Shown here one piece after another: positions 25,568 through 33,142 of a DNA stretch of 41,526 nt (positions are counted from its first letter, which is position 1; each line of letters starts with the position of its first letter). Where the stretch lies: the NCBI RefSeq assembly GCF_014700075.1, contig NZ_JACXBU010000021.1:1-41526 (forward strand), read 5' to 3'. Position numbers and translations under genes: made by a program. This DNA comes from Pseudomonas sp. JM0905a (GTDB taxonomy: Bacteria > Pseudomonadota > Gammaproteobacteria > Pseudomonadales > Pseudomonadaceae). A model generated the notes under the pieces. That model did not search any database, was not told the origin of the DNA, and worked only from the letters and a program-made list of their open reading frames with translations.

Positions 25568-26581
25568 TCAACGACCTGCGGTAAGGCTTTCGCGATACTG
25601 ACTCGGGCTCAGCCCGGTCCAGCGCTTGAAGGCGCGGCTGAAGCTGCTGGTATCGGCGAAACCGAGCAGATAAGCGATCTCGCTGATGGAGCAGCGCGGG
25701 TCGCGCATATGGGCCAGCGCCAGCGCCTGGCGGGTGTCGCCAAGGAGTTGCTCGTAGCTGCAGCCTTCGTCCGCCAGGTGGCGTTGCAGGCTGCGCAGGC
25801 TGAGGTGCAGGGACTGGGCGATGCGCTCGGCAGAAGGCTCGCCATTGGGCAACTGGGCCTCCAGGCAGGCCCGCACCTTGCGCGACCAGGTGGGCTGCTG
25901 AAGCTGCTCCAGGGTGCGCTTGAGCACCGCCTCGTTGTGTTCGGCCAGCTCCGCATTGGCATCGTCCAGCGGCCGCTCGAAATCCGCTGCGGCGAATTCC
26001 AGCAGGTTTTCCTCGGCACCGAAGACCAACGGCGCGCGAAACACTGCGTGCCAGGGCTGCGGGTCCGCCGGTTGCGGGCGGCGCAGGTGCACGGCGAGCG
26101 GCGCGTAGTCGCGGCCGATGCGGTTGCGGCAGGTGCGCACGTAGATCGCGGCGAAGGCATCCACGGCTTCCGGCGCCGGCTCGAAACCGTCTTCACGCAC
26201 CCGCAGGCGGAACAGGTAGCGGTCGCCTTCGCGGCTGAGTTCCAGCTCGAGCGCGTCGCTGACCACCTGGTGATAACGCACGACGCGCTCGAAGACTTCC
26301 CGCAGGCTGCCGCTGGCCACCAGTGCGTAGCCCAGGGCGTGGAAGGTGGTGGGGCTGACGTAGGTGGAAATCTTCAGGCCGAGCGCCGGGTCGCCACTGG
26401 CCTCGACCGCCAGTTGCCAGAGCCGAGTGGTGGCAGACAGGGGATAGCGTGCGTTGGGGTCGTCCATCAGCGCCGGGTCGAGCTGCGCCTGTCGGCACAG
26501 GTCGGCGCTGTCTAGGCCAAGCGCGTCCAGCTGCTTGCGCAGGGCTCGGGTCCAGCTGGCGAGGGTGGTGGGTTCGCTCAT
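25568..26581 (-). CDS. AraC-family regulator, divergent from the desaturase-rubredoxin genes
   Basis: The product is 337 residues. The N-terminal half (about 20-200) is the Arabinose_bd-type sensor domain of the OruR/ArgR-like subgroup (LDSADLCRQAQLDPALMDDP, FHALGYALVASGSLREVFER). The C-terminal half carries two helix-turn-helix motifs (IAQSLHLSLRSLQRHLADEG and SISEIAYLLGFADTSSFSRA, ending FKRWTGLSPSQYR). Regulators of this subgroup often respond to fatty acids, alkanes or amino acids. The gene starts 2 bases from a tandem direct repeat in the 100-bp gap before the desaturase gene; control of that gene, with possible self-repression, is inferred. Confidence 0.88.
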   Translation of the reverse strand: MSEPTTLASWTRALRKQLDALGLDSADLCRQAQLDPALMDDPNARYPLSATTRLWQLAVEASGDPALGLKISTYVSPTTFHALGYALVASGSLREVFERVVRYHQVVSDALELELSREGDRYLFRLRVREDGFEPAPEAVDAFAAIYVRTCRNRIGRDYAPLAVHLRRPQPADPQPWHAVFRAPLVFGAEENLLEFAAADFERPLDDANAELAEHNEAVLKRTLEQLQQPTWSRKVRACLEAQLPNGEPSAERIAQSLHLSLRSLQRHLADEGCSYEQLLGDTRQALALAHMRDPRCSISEIAYLLGFADTSSFSRAFKRWTGLSPSQYRESLTAGR

Positions 26582-26582
26582 G

Positions 26583-26622
26583 CAGGTTGGCGTTTCCGGT
26601 CAACAGGTTGGCGTGCTCGGTC
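26583..26622. promoter_or_regulatory. Tandem direct repeat, candidate AraC operator
   Basis: CAGGTTGGCGT is repeated exactly at 26583 and 26604, and both copies continue to CGGTC, giving 16 identities in 19 positions. The 21-bp period places both copies on the same helix face, the classic arrangement for an AraC dimer. They lie 60-99 bases before the desaturase start and touch the AraC gene start. Confidence 0.65.
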
Positions 26623-26681
26623 GGGCGCGGCGAGGGCCCATGGCGGCAGAGTAGGACCATTGCCAACAAGAGGATGGAAGC

Positions 26682-27755
26682 ATGTCCACCACGCCTGCAA
26701 GCCCCCGTGCGCTGAATGACCAGCAACGATCAGCCCATATTCGCGAAGTGGTGATGGCCCGCGGCAACGAGCTGCGCCAGCGCTACCCCGTACTGAACCA
26801 CCAGGACGCCATCGGCGCCGGCATCCTTGCTTTCGCCCTGGTCGGCATGGCCGGTTCCGCCCTGCTCTACCTGAACGACCAGATCGCCTGGTGGGCCTGT
26901 CTGCTGCTCAACGCCTTCTTCGCCTCGCTGACCCACGAGCTGGAGCACGACCTGATCCACAGCATGTACTTCCGCAAGCGCAAGGTGCCGCACAACCTGA
27001 TGATGGCGCTGGTCTGGATGGCGCGGCCGAGCACCATCAACCCGTGGGTCCGCCGTCACTTGCACCTCAACCACCACAAGGTTTCGGGCACCGAGACCGA
27101 CATGGAGGAACGCGCCATTACCAACGGCGAACCCTGGGGCCTGGCGCGCCTGCTGATGGTTGGCGACAACATCATGTCCTCGCTGATCCGCGTGCAGCGG
27201 GCAAAAACCTGGGAGCAGAAGCGCAGCATCCTCTGGCGCACCCTGAAGGTCTACGCACCGCTGGCGCTGCTGAACTGGGGCACCTGGTACGTGTTCCTCG
27301 GCTTCCACGCCATCGACAGCCTGACCTGGGCCCTGAATGCGCCCATTGCCTGGTCGGCAGGCACCCTGGAGGCGATGAACATCGTCAACATCGCGGTGGT
27401 GGTGCTGGTGGGCCCGAACGTGCTGCGCACCTTCTGCCTGCACTTCGTCAGCTCCAACATGCACTACTACGGTGACGTCGAACTGGGCAATGTGATCCAG
27501 CAGACCCAGGTGCTCAATCCCTGGTGGATGTGGCCGCTGCAGGCCTTCTGTTTCAACTTCGGCAGCACCCACGCCATCCACCATTTCGTGGTCAAGGAAC
27601 CCTTCTACATCCGCCAGATGACCGCACCTGTGGCGCACAGGGTGATGCGCGAGATGGGCGTGCGCTTCAACGACTTCGGCACCTTCGTCCGCGCCAACCG
27701 CTGGACCCCGAAGGAGAAGGCTGCCGCACAACCCGCCCAACCCACCCTTGGTTAG
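26682..27755 (+). CDS. Membrane fatty-acid desaturase/hydroxylase-like di-iron protein
   Basis: The product is 357 residues with hydrophobic segments near 43-62, 68-83, 190-207 and 232-247. All three histidine boxes are present: HELEHDLIH (85-93), HLNHH (128-132) and HAIHH (297-301), plus an extra NMHYYGD (H261). They bind the di-iron centre that desaturates or hydroxylates acyl chains. It is clearly distinct from DesA in this window (different boxes). A rubredoxin gene follows after 96 bases, an electron donor more typical of AlkB-type hydroxylases, so a hydroxylase activity should not be excluded. The AlkB NEELGHKKD and HDPRHHY-like motifs are absent. An AGAGGATGG box precedes the ATG. Confidence 0.8.
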   Translation: MSTTPASPRALNDQQRSAHIREVVMARGNELRQRYPVLNHQDAIGAGILAFALVGMAGSALLYLNDQIAWWACLLLNAFFASLTHELEHDLIHSMYFRKRKVPHNLMMALVWMARPSTINPWVRRHLHLNHHKVSGTETDMEERAITNGEPWGLARLLMVGDNIMSSLIRVQRAKTWEQKRSILWRTLKVYAPLALLNWGTWYVFLGFHAIDSLTWALNAPIAWSAGTLEAMNIVNIAVVVLVGPNVLRTFCLHFVSSNMHYYGDVELGNVIQQTQVLNPWWMWPLQAFCFNFGSTHAIHHFVVKEPFYIRQMTAPVAHRVMREMGVRFNDFGTFVRANRWTPKEKAAAQPAQPTLG

Positions 27756-27851
27756 GGCACGGGCGACGCACCGCCGCCCCTATGATCGCGACTGCGCGCG
27801 CCCCCGGCGCGCGCCTTTCCCCGAGCACAGCTGCAAGCATGAGGTAGCGGC

Positions 27852-28016
27852 ATGAAAACCTGGATTTGTGTGGTCTGCGGCCTGATCTACGACGAAACCA
27901 AAGGCTGGCCTGAAGAGGGCATCCCGGCCGGCACTCGCTGGGCCGACGTGCCGGATGACTGGATCTGCCCGGATTGCGGCGTGGGCAAGAACGACTTCGA
28001 TATGCAGGAAATCTGA
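27852..28016 (+). CDS. Rubredoxin
   Basis: The product is 54 residues, a full-length rubredoxin. The iron ligands are C6 and C9 (WICVVCGLIYD) and C39 and C42 (DDWICPDCGVGK); the conserved aromatic and glycine positions are kept. A GAGGT box lies 6 bases before the ATG. It carries single electrons from a rubredoxin reductase to a partner oxygenase or desaturase. No reductase gene is nearby, so it would rely on one encoded elsewhere. The 96-base gap from the desaturase contains a GC-rich hairpin (GGCGCGCGCC), so co-transcription is likely but could be attenuated. Confidence 0.93.
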   Translation: MKTWICVVCGLIYDETKGWPEEGIPAGTRWADVPDDWICPDCGVGKNDFDMQEI

Positions 28017-28030
28017 GGTTTCGTCTTTCC

Positions 28031-28130
28031 CTGTAGGGGCGAATTCATTCGCCAAGGGCAGCGCCGCTGCCCCCTTCCAGATCCCATGGCGAACCTGCGG
28101 TCCGCTTGGCGATTGAAATCGCCCCTACAG
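28031..28130. repeat. REP doublet, CTGTAGGGGCGA variant
   Basis: Outer arms CTGTAGGGGCGA (28031-28042) and TCGCCCCTACAG (28119-28130) pair perfectly. It differs from the copies at 12863 and 25454 by compensating G-to-A and C-to-T changes in the two arms, so the hairpin is preserved. It separates rubredoxin from the convergent autotransporter gene. Confidence 0.85.
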
Positions 28131-28152
28131 AATCGGGAACTGCCCGCGTTGC

Positions 28153-29076
28153 TCAGAAGCGCAGGCTTACCCGCGCCGTCACCCCGTTGTCGCGCGCGTC
28201 CTCGGCGTAGGTGCCGTTGTAGAACAGCCCGGCGTAGACCTCTTCGCTGAGCTGGTAGTCCAGCCCCATATCCAGGCGGAACGCGTCCCGGGTCAGCGCC
28301 ACGGCGCCGCCGCTCTCATCTTCCAGCCGGCTATCGCTGTAGGCATGGCGCCAGCCGGAGCTGATGCGCGCCGTCAGGCGCCGCCCCGAAGCCAGTTCGA
28401 TGCGCGTAGTACCGCGCAAGCCGAAGGTGCTGTAGCCGATCTCATCGCGCTGGTTGTCCAGGGCGCCAAGCGCATCGCTGTCCAGCCGCACATAGGCCAG
28501 TTCGCTGAAACCCTCGGCGCTGAAGTCGCGGAAATCCAGGGAATAGCTGAGCTCACCGAACACCTGGCCGCTGTCCCCGTCGGCCGCACGCCGGTCGCCG
28601 TGATGGCCGCTCCAGGCCGCGCCCAGCTTAACGCCGATCTGGTTGTAGATCTTGGTACCGGCGTAGGCGCCCAGGTGCAGGCTGTGGATCTCCGCGTCCT
28701 CACCCTCCACTTCCACCGAACTCGCCGAATAGCCGCCCATCCCACCCACCAGCCAGTTACCCAGCTTGCGCTCGCTGCCCAGCAGCCCACCGCCGATATC
28801 ACGTTCCCGGCGCGGCGCGTGGTGGTCGGCATCGGCAGAACCGTGGCTGCCGAAGGCACGCATCCAGGCTGGCGTCTGGTCCTCTTCCAGGGGCGGCTCG
28901 CGAAAAGAAAAGCGGATCTGCTGGATGCGCTCGGAGGCGGCGTCACGAAGGAAATGGCTGTCCTCCAGCAGGTAGGCACGGCTGGCGGCGGCGAGGGAAT
29001 CGCCGAGGGCTGGCGCGCTCGTCAGCAAGGCACAGAGTGCGGCAAAGAAAGCGCGCGACGATTGATCCTGACCCAT
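28153..29076 (-). CDS. Autotransporter beta-barrel protein with almost no passenger
   Basis: The product is 307 residues from the ATG at 29076; an ATG 9 bases upstream directly abuts the GGAG box and is less likely. A signal peptide (core AFFAALCALLTSAPALG) is followed by about 50 helical, polar residues and then a barrel of the autotransporter type from about residue 70, with alternating strands (WLVGGMGGYSASSVEVEGED, LHLGAYAGTKIY) and a terminal VSLRF ending in Phe. No large secreted passenger is present, so the barrel itself, perhaps with the short helix plugging the pore, is the product. Function unknown. Confidence 0.78.
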   Translation of the reverse strand: MGQDQSSRAFFAALCALLTSAPALGDSLAAASRAYLLEDSHFLRDAASERIQQIRFSFREPPLEEDQTPAWMRAFGSHGSADADHHAPRRERDIGGGLLGSERKLGNWLVGGMGGYSASSVEVEGEDAEIHSLHLGAYAGTKIYNQIGVKLGAAWSGHHGDRRAADGDSGQVFGELSYSLDFRDFSAEGFSELAYVRLDSDALGALDNQRDEIGYSTFGLRGTTRIELASGRRLTARISSGWRHAYSDSRLEDESGGAVALTRDAFRLDMGLDYQLSEEVYAGLFYNGTYAEDARDNGVTARVSLRF

Positions 29077-29221
29077 GAAGGGCATCTCCAGGCGGGGGCA
29101 TGTGGATAACTCTAGCGCCATGCTGGGCAATTCAATTTCCCGAATCCACCCGCGAGTTTCTGATTTGCCGGAATTTCGCCCCGCTGGCGCAATGGCCACC
29201 TGCACACACAGGAGCTTCGCC

Positions 29222-30124
29222 ATGCGCCCATCCCTCTCCCCCGGTCTCAACGCCCACGCCTCGATGCTGCTCTGGGCGTTGCTGGTGGCGCTGTCGTTCT
29301 TCGCCGCCGCCGAGGTGAATCCCACCCTCGACGCCCTGCCCCTCACCGCCCTGCGCCTGCTGCTTTCCGGCAGCCTGTTCCTGCCCTTCCTGCTGCTGCG
29401 CCGCACCGGCCTGCCCGGTGGCCGCGCGCTGCTGGCCCACGCGCTGCTGGGCGGCCTGCTGGCGCTCTACTTCGGCAGCCTGTTCGAGGCCCTGAAGCAC
29501 ACCAAGGCGCTGGATACGGCGCTGCTCTATGTCAGCGTGCCGCTGCTGACCCTCGGCGGCGAACGCCTGCTGCTGCGCAAACCGGTGCTGCAACGCCTGT
29601 GGCCGACCCTGGTCGCGGCCCTCGGCGCCCTGGCCCTGCTCGGTCTCGACAATGCCCATTTCGATACCTACGCCTACGGCGTGTACGGCGTCGGCTGCTT
29701 CGCCATGGCGCTCTACGGCCCCCTCAGCCAGCACCTGAAACCCTGGCTCGGCGGCGAGCGCTGCGCCGCCTCCGTGGCCTGCGGCAACCTGCTGGCGGGC
29801 GGCCTGCTGCTGGCCCTGGTGAGCACCCTCGGACAACGCTGGGAAGGCCTGCAGGGGATCGCCCTGCGCGACGTTGCCTGGCTGTTCTACCTGGCCCTGA
29901 CCGCGACCCTGGCCACCTTCTGGCTGCTGCACCGGGCCATCCACTGGCTACCGCCGGCCACGGTGATCGCCTACAGCTACCTGAGCGGCCTGTTCGCGCC
30001 GCTGCTGCAGAGCTTCTGGCTGCACAAGGCGCCGGCGCCGCTGGCCTGGGCCGGCGCCGTGCTGATCGTCCTCGGCATGCTCTGGCTGGCGCGGTTGAGC
30101 CCGGCGCGCACGGTGACCGCCTGA
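29222..30124 (+). CDS. EamA/DMT-family membrane exporter
   Basis: The product is 300 residues from the ATG at 29222 with AGGAG upstream. Ten hydrophobic segments form two EamA repeats (about 10-140 and 150-290), the drug/metabolite transporter plan. Family marks are LTALRLLLSGSLFLPFLLLR in the first half and YSYLSGLFAPLLQSFWLHKA near the end. Such proteins export amino acids, nucleosides or drugs by proton antiport. A LysR gene starts about 60 bases after the stop in the same direction, possibly co-transcribed. Confidence 0.85.
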   Translation: MRPSLSPGLNAHASMLLWALLVALSFFAAAEVNPTLDALPLTALRLLLSGSLFLPFLLLRRTGLPGGRALLAHALLGGLLALYFGSLFEALKHTKALDTALLYVSVPLLTLGGERLLLRKPVLQRLWPTLVAALGALALLGLDNAHFDTYAYGVYGVGCFAMALYGPLSQHLKPWLGGERCAASVACGNLLAGGLLLALVSTLGQRWEGLQGIALRDVAWLFYLALTATLATFWLLHRAIHWLPPATVIAYSYLSGLFAPLLQSFWLHKAPAPLAWAGAVLIVLGMLWLARLSPARTVTA

Positions 30125-30184
30125 GTGCTTGCCACGGTGATCGGCACGGGTTCTGATGACGCTCCCGCCCAATGGAACCCGGCC

Positions 30185-31105
30185 ATGCTGCTCGCCAACG
30201 GACTGCGCAAGATCGATATCCAGGACCTGCTGGTCTTCCTCGAAATCCACGAGCGCCAGCACCTGGGCGAGGTGGCGGAGGTGCTGAATCTCAGTGCCTC
30301 CAGCGTCAGCTACAGCCTGAAAAAACTGCGCAGCACCCTGGACGACGAGCTGTTCATCGCCACCCGCAGCGGCATGCGTCCCACCCGCAAGGCCCTGGCC
30401 ATGCGCCCTCACGCCCGCGCCATGATCGAGCTGATGAACGCCTGCTTCAGCGAGGCCAATGCCTTCGACCCCAGCCAGGCACCGCGCACCTTTCGGCTCT
30501 GCGCGCCGGAGTATTTCGAGCTGCTGATCCTGCCGCCTTTGCTGCGTCGGCTGAGCGATGCCGGCTACCCGGTGAGCCTCGACGTACAGCGCCTGGGGCG
30601 AGAAATCCCCGCCGAGGCGCTGGTCCATGGCGAGCTGGATCTGGCCCTGGGCTTCGGCCCGCACCAGCACCGCGCCCATCCTGGCCTCGTGAGCCTGGCG
30701 CTGCTGAAGGACGACCTGCTTTGCGTACGCGCCGCTGGCACCGCTGCGGTGGATGACCTGGATGCCTTCTGTGCGCGGCGCCAGGTATTTCCCACGCCCT
30801 GGGACTCGGACCGCAACATGATCGATGGCTGGCTGCAACAGCAGGGCCGCTCGCGGCGGATCGCCGCCCGGACCAACAACTACCTGGCGGCGTTGCAACT
30901 GATCCCTGCCAGCGAGTTGGTGATGGTCATGCCGGCGCGGGTGCACGAGCGCCTGGGCGACACCCGCACCGCCACCAGCCGGCTACCCGACCTGCCGAGC
31001 TTTTCCCTGGAACTCCTCTGGGCGCAGCCTTTCGACCAGGACCCGGCGAATGTCTGGCTGAGGGAACAGATCCTCAGCGTCTGCGCGGAGCAGTCACTGC
31101 TCTAG
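30185..31105 (+). CDS. LysR-family transcriptional regulator
   Basis: The product is 306 residues if the ATG at 30185 is used; a GTG at 30125 would add 20 residues with no family-like content. The helix-turn-helix region is RKIDIQDLLVFLEIHERQHL and VAEVLNLSASSVSYSLKKLR, followed by a substrate-binding-like domain (about 95-295; FRLCAPEYFELLILPPLLRR). The HTH style, IDxxDLLVF, resembles the NodD/NahR/LeuO branch. The upstream EamA exporter is the nearest candidate target. Its 3' end overlaps the convergent TetR gene by 12 bases. Confidence 0.8.
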   Translation: MLLANGLRKIDIQDLLVFLEIHERQHLGEVAEVLNLSASSVSYSLKKLRSTLDDELFIATRSGMRPTRKALAMRPHARAMIELMNACFSEANAFDPSQAPRTFRLCAPEYFELLILPPLLRRLSDAGYPVSLDVQRLGREIPAEALVHGELDLALGFGPHQHRAHPGLVSLALLKDDLLCVRAAGTAAVDDLDAFCARRQVFPTPWDSDRNMIDGWLQQQGRSRRIAARTNNYLAALQLIPASELVMVMPARVHERLGDTRTATSRLPDLPSFSLELLWAQPFDQDPANVWLREQILSVCAEQSLL

Positions 31106-31666
31106 CCGGTCATCCACCACCCGGCCGAGGAACGCCCGGCTGGCACTCAGCACCTCGGCCTGGGTCTCCTCGCGCGCGAGCATGCGCGCCACGACCAATG
31201 CACCAACGCATTGGGAAATCAGTACCCAGGCCAGTTCGCCGTCTTCGAGGATTTCCGCCCAGGCGCGCTGCAACTCCAGCATCCAGTGCTCGGCCTCCTC
31301 GCGTACCGGGAGCGCCGCACGGGCAATTTCCGCGCCCAGGGCCGGAATGGCGCAGCCTGTGTCGGGGTTCTTCAGATGGGCCATGCTCAGGTAACGGTCG
31401 AGACAGCGCTCCAGCTTGTCGCGGCAGAAGCCTTCGCCACGGGCCACCTGGCCGATAAGGCTGCTGGACAGCTCGCGCTGGACGATGGCGGTGAAGAGGT
31501 CGTTCTTCGACGGGAAGTGGCTGTAGAAGGCTCCGCCAGTCAGGCCTATGGCCTTCATCAGACCGTCGACGCCGGTGGTGGAAAAACCGCCGGTCTTGGC
31601 GATCGCACTGCTGCTTTCCAGGAGCTTCTGGCGGGTTTCTTCCTTGTGGGTGGCTGAGTAACGCAC
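31094..31666 (-). CDS. TetR-family regulator, divergent from an SDR/isomerase pair
   Basis: The product is 190 residues from a GTG at 31666, chosen because a perfect GGAGG box lies 5 bases before it and the resulting start MRYSATHKEETRQKLLE is typical of the family; upstream ATGs at 31696 and 31711 have no such box. The DNA-binding domain is residues about 9-55 (TTGVDGLMKAIGLTGGAFYS, HFPSKNDLF). The C-terminal part is a helical ligand/dimer domain with two Cys (C69 in EGFCRDK and one in DTGCAIPA). It is divergent from the SDR gene; two copies of a TetR-like palindrome lie between them, so repression of that pair is likely. Confidence 0.86.
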   Translation of the reverse strand: MRYSATHKEETRQKLLESSSAIAKTGGFSTTGVDGLMKAIGLTGGAFYSHFPSKNDLFTAIVQRELSSSLIGQVARGEGFCRDKLERCLDRYLSMAHLKNPDTGCAIPALGAEIARAALPVREEAEHWMLELQRAWAEILEDGELAWVLISQCVGALVVARMLAREETQAEVLSASRAFLGRVVDDRLEQ

Positions 31667-31711
31667 GACGACCTCCGGTGGACTGGCTTGACGCATTGGC
31701 GAGCTTAGCAT

Positions 31712-31736
31712 AACGTCCGTTCAGCTAACGATCGTT
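31712..31736. promoter_or_regulatory. Repeated AACGnnCGTT operator between tetR and the SDR-like gene
   Basis: AACGTCCGTT (31712-31721) and the perfect palindrome AACGATCGTT (31727-31736) are spaced 15 bp centre to centre, and each is followed by CAGC. Paired short dyads are typical TetR-family operators. They lie 18 bases or more before the SDR start and 46 or more before the regulator start, so one site set could control both directions. Confidence 0.6.
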
Positions 31737-31753
31737 CAGCAAAGGTGAACAGC

Positions 31754-32494
31754 ATGGCTAGCGAGACCGAAAACAAGAAAGTCGTACTGGTAATCGGCGC
31801 AGGTGACGCCACCGGCGGCGCCATCGCCCGGCGCTTCGCCCGCGAGGGCTATGTGGCCTGCGTGACCCGGCGCAGCGCCGACAAGCTGCAGCCCCTGGTG
31901 GATGCCATTCGCGCCGAAGGTGGCGAGGCCCATGGCTTCGGCTCCGATGCGCGCAAGGAAGAGGACGTCGCCGAGCTGGTGGAAACCATCGAGCGGGACA
32001 TCGGCCCGATCGAAGCCTTCGTTTTCAACATCGGCGCCAACGTGCCTTGCAGCATCCTCGAAGAGACCGCGCGCAAGTACTTCAAGATCTGGGAGATGGC
32101 CTGCTTCTCCGGCTTCCTCACCAGCCAGGCGGTGGCCAAACGCATGGTCACTCGTGGGCGCGGCACCATCCTTTTCACCGGCGCTACCGCTGGTCTGCGT
32201 GGTGCTGCAGGCTTTGCCGCCTTCGCCGGTGCCAAACACGGTATCCGCGCCCTGGCCCAGAGCATGGCCCGCGAGCTGGGACCACGGAACATTCACGTGG
32301 CCCACGTGGTGGTGGACGGCGCCATCGATACCGAGTTCATCCGCGAGAGCTTCCCCGAGCGCTACGCGCTGAAGGACCAGGACGGCATCCTCAACCCTGA
32401 GCACATCGCCGAGAGCTACTGGTATCTGCATAGCCAACCGCGCGATGCCTGGACGTTCGAACTGGATCTGCGGCCCTGGATGGAGAAGTGGTAA
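31754..32494 (+). CDS. SDR-fold protein lacking the catalytic Ser and Tyr
   Basis: The product is 246 residues from the ATG at 31754, with AAGGTG upstream. It has the SDR Rossmann fold: a glycine-rich nucleotide loop (VLVIGAGDATGGA, 11-23), an FNIGAN segment in place of NNAG (91-96) and a C-terminal helix block. In the catalytic region, where a Ser and YxxxK are expected, it reads FTGATAG (141-147) and AFAGAK (156-161): the Tyr is Phe157, the Lys161 is kept, and the Ser position is Ala144 or Thr145. It therefore should not act by the standard SDR mechanism. It is probably an atypical or binding-only member, co-transcribed with the following DsbA-like isomerase. Confidence 0.8.
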   Translation: MASETENKKVVLVIGAGDATGGAIARRFAREGYVACVTRRSADKLQPLVDAIRAEGGEAHGFGSDARKEEDVAELVETIERDIGPIEAFVFNIGANVPCSILEETARKYFKIWEMACFSGFLTSQAVAKRMVTRGRGTILFTGATAGLRGAAGFAAFAGAKHGIRALAQSMARELGPRNIHVAHVVVDGAIDTEFIRESFPERYALKDQDGILNPEHIAESYWYLHSQPRDAWTFELDLRPWMEKW

Positions 32495-32551
32495 GCGCGC
32501 CCCTACTCGCCGCGCGATACCACATGACCTTTGAAAAGGAAGAACAAAAGA

Positions 32552-33142
32552 ATGACCAAAACCGTGGAATTCTTCTTCGACCTCGGCAGCCCGGCCAGCT
32601 ACCTGGCCTGGACGCAGCTGCCGGGTATCTGCGCGCGCCATGATGCGACGCTGCGCTACCGCCCGATGCTGCTGGGCGGCGTGTTCCAGGCCACCGGCAA
32701 CGCGTCCCCGGCCGCAGTACCGGCCAAGGCCCGCCACACCATGATCGACATGCAGCGTTTCGCCCGTCGCTACGGCGTGCCGATGCACTTCAACCCCTTT
32801 TTCCCCATCAACACCCTGACCCTGATGCGCGGCGCCATCGGCGTGCAGCTGCGCCAGCCGGAACGCTTCGAAGCCTATCTGGACACCATGTTCCGCGCCC
32901 TCTGGCAGGACAAGCGCAACCTCGGCGACCCCGCCGTGGTGGCCGCCGTCCTGCAGGAAGCCGGCTTCGATCCCCAGGCGCTGCTGGCCCTGGTGGGTGA
33001 TCAGGAGGTGAAGGACGCGCTGAAGGCTGCCACTGAGGAAGCGGTGAAGCGCGGCGTGTTCGGCGCACCCACCTGCTTCGTCGGCGAAGAAATGTACTTC
33101 GGCCAGGACCGGTTGGACTTCGTCGAGGAGGCGCTGGCCTAG
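32552..33142 (+). CDS. DsbA-fold 2-hydroxychromene-2-carboxylate isomerase-like protein
   Basis: The product is 196 residues from the ATG at 32552, with AAGGAAG upstream. It is a thioredoxin-fold protein of the kappa-GST/NahD group, with an inserted helical domain. VEFFFDLGSPASYLAW carries the SPxS motif where NahD has its glutathione-activating Ser in place of the DsbA CXXC. The cis-Pro region is RGVFGAPTCFVGEEMYFGQD. NahD isomerises a hydroxychromene carboxylate in naphthalene breakdown, but no naphthalene genes are here; glutathione-dependent isomerisation or conjugation of another compound is more likely. Its stop overlaps the convergent HDOD gene by a shared CTAG. Confidence 0.82.
   Translation: MTKTVEFFFDLGSPASYLAWTQLPGICARHDATLRYRPMLLGGVFQATGNASPAAVPAKARHTMIDMQRFARRYGVPMHFNPFFPINTLTLMRGAIGVQLRQPERFEAYLDTMFRALWQDKRNLGDPAVVAAVLQEAGFDPQALLALVGDQEVKDALKAATEEAVKRGVFGAPTCFVGEEMYFGQDRLDFVEEALA

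Noticed and set aside
29077-29406. Upstream extension of the autotransporter frame, as a possible passenger
   Set aside because: It overlaps the EamA gene start on the other strand and has no signal peptide; a proper signal peptide begins at 29076.
32552-33142. The DsbA-like protein as a disulfide oxidoreductase
   Set aside because: There is no CXXC at the active-site position and no signal peptide; the SPxS motif fits the kappa-GST/NahD group.
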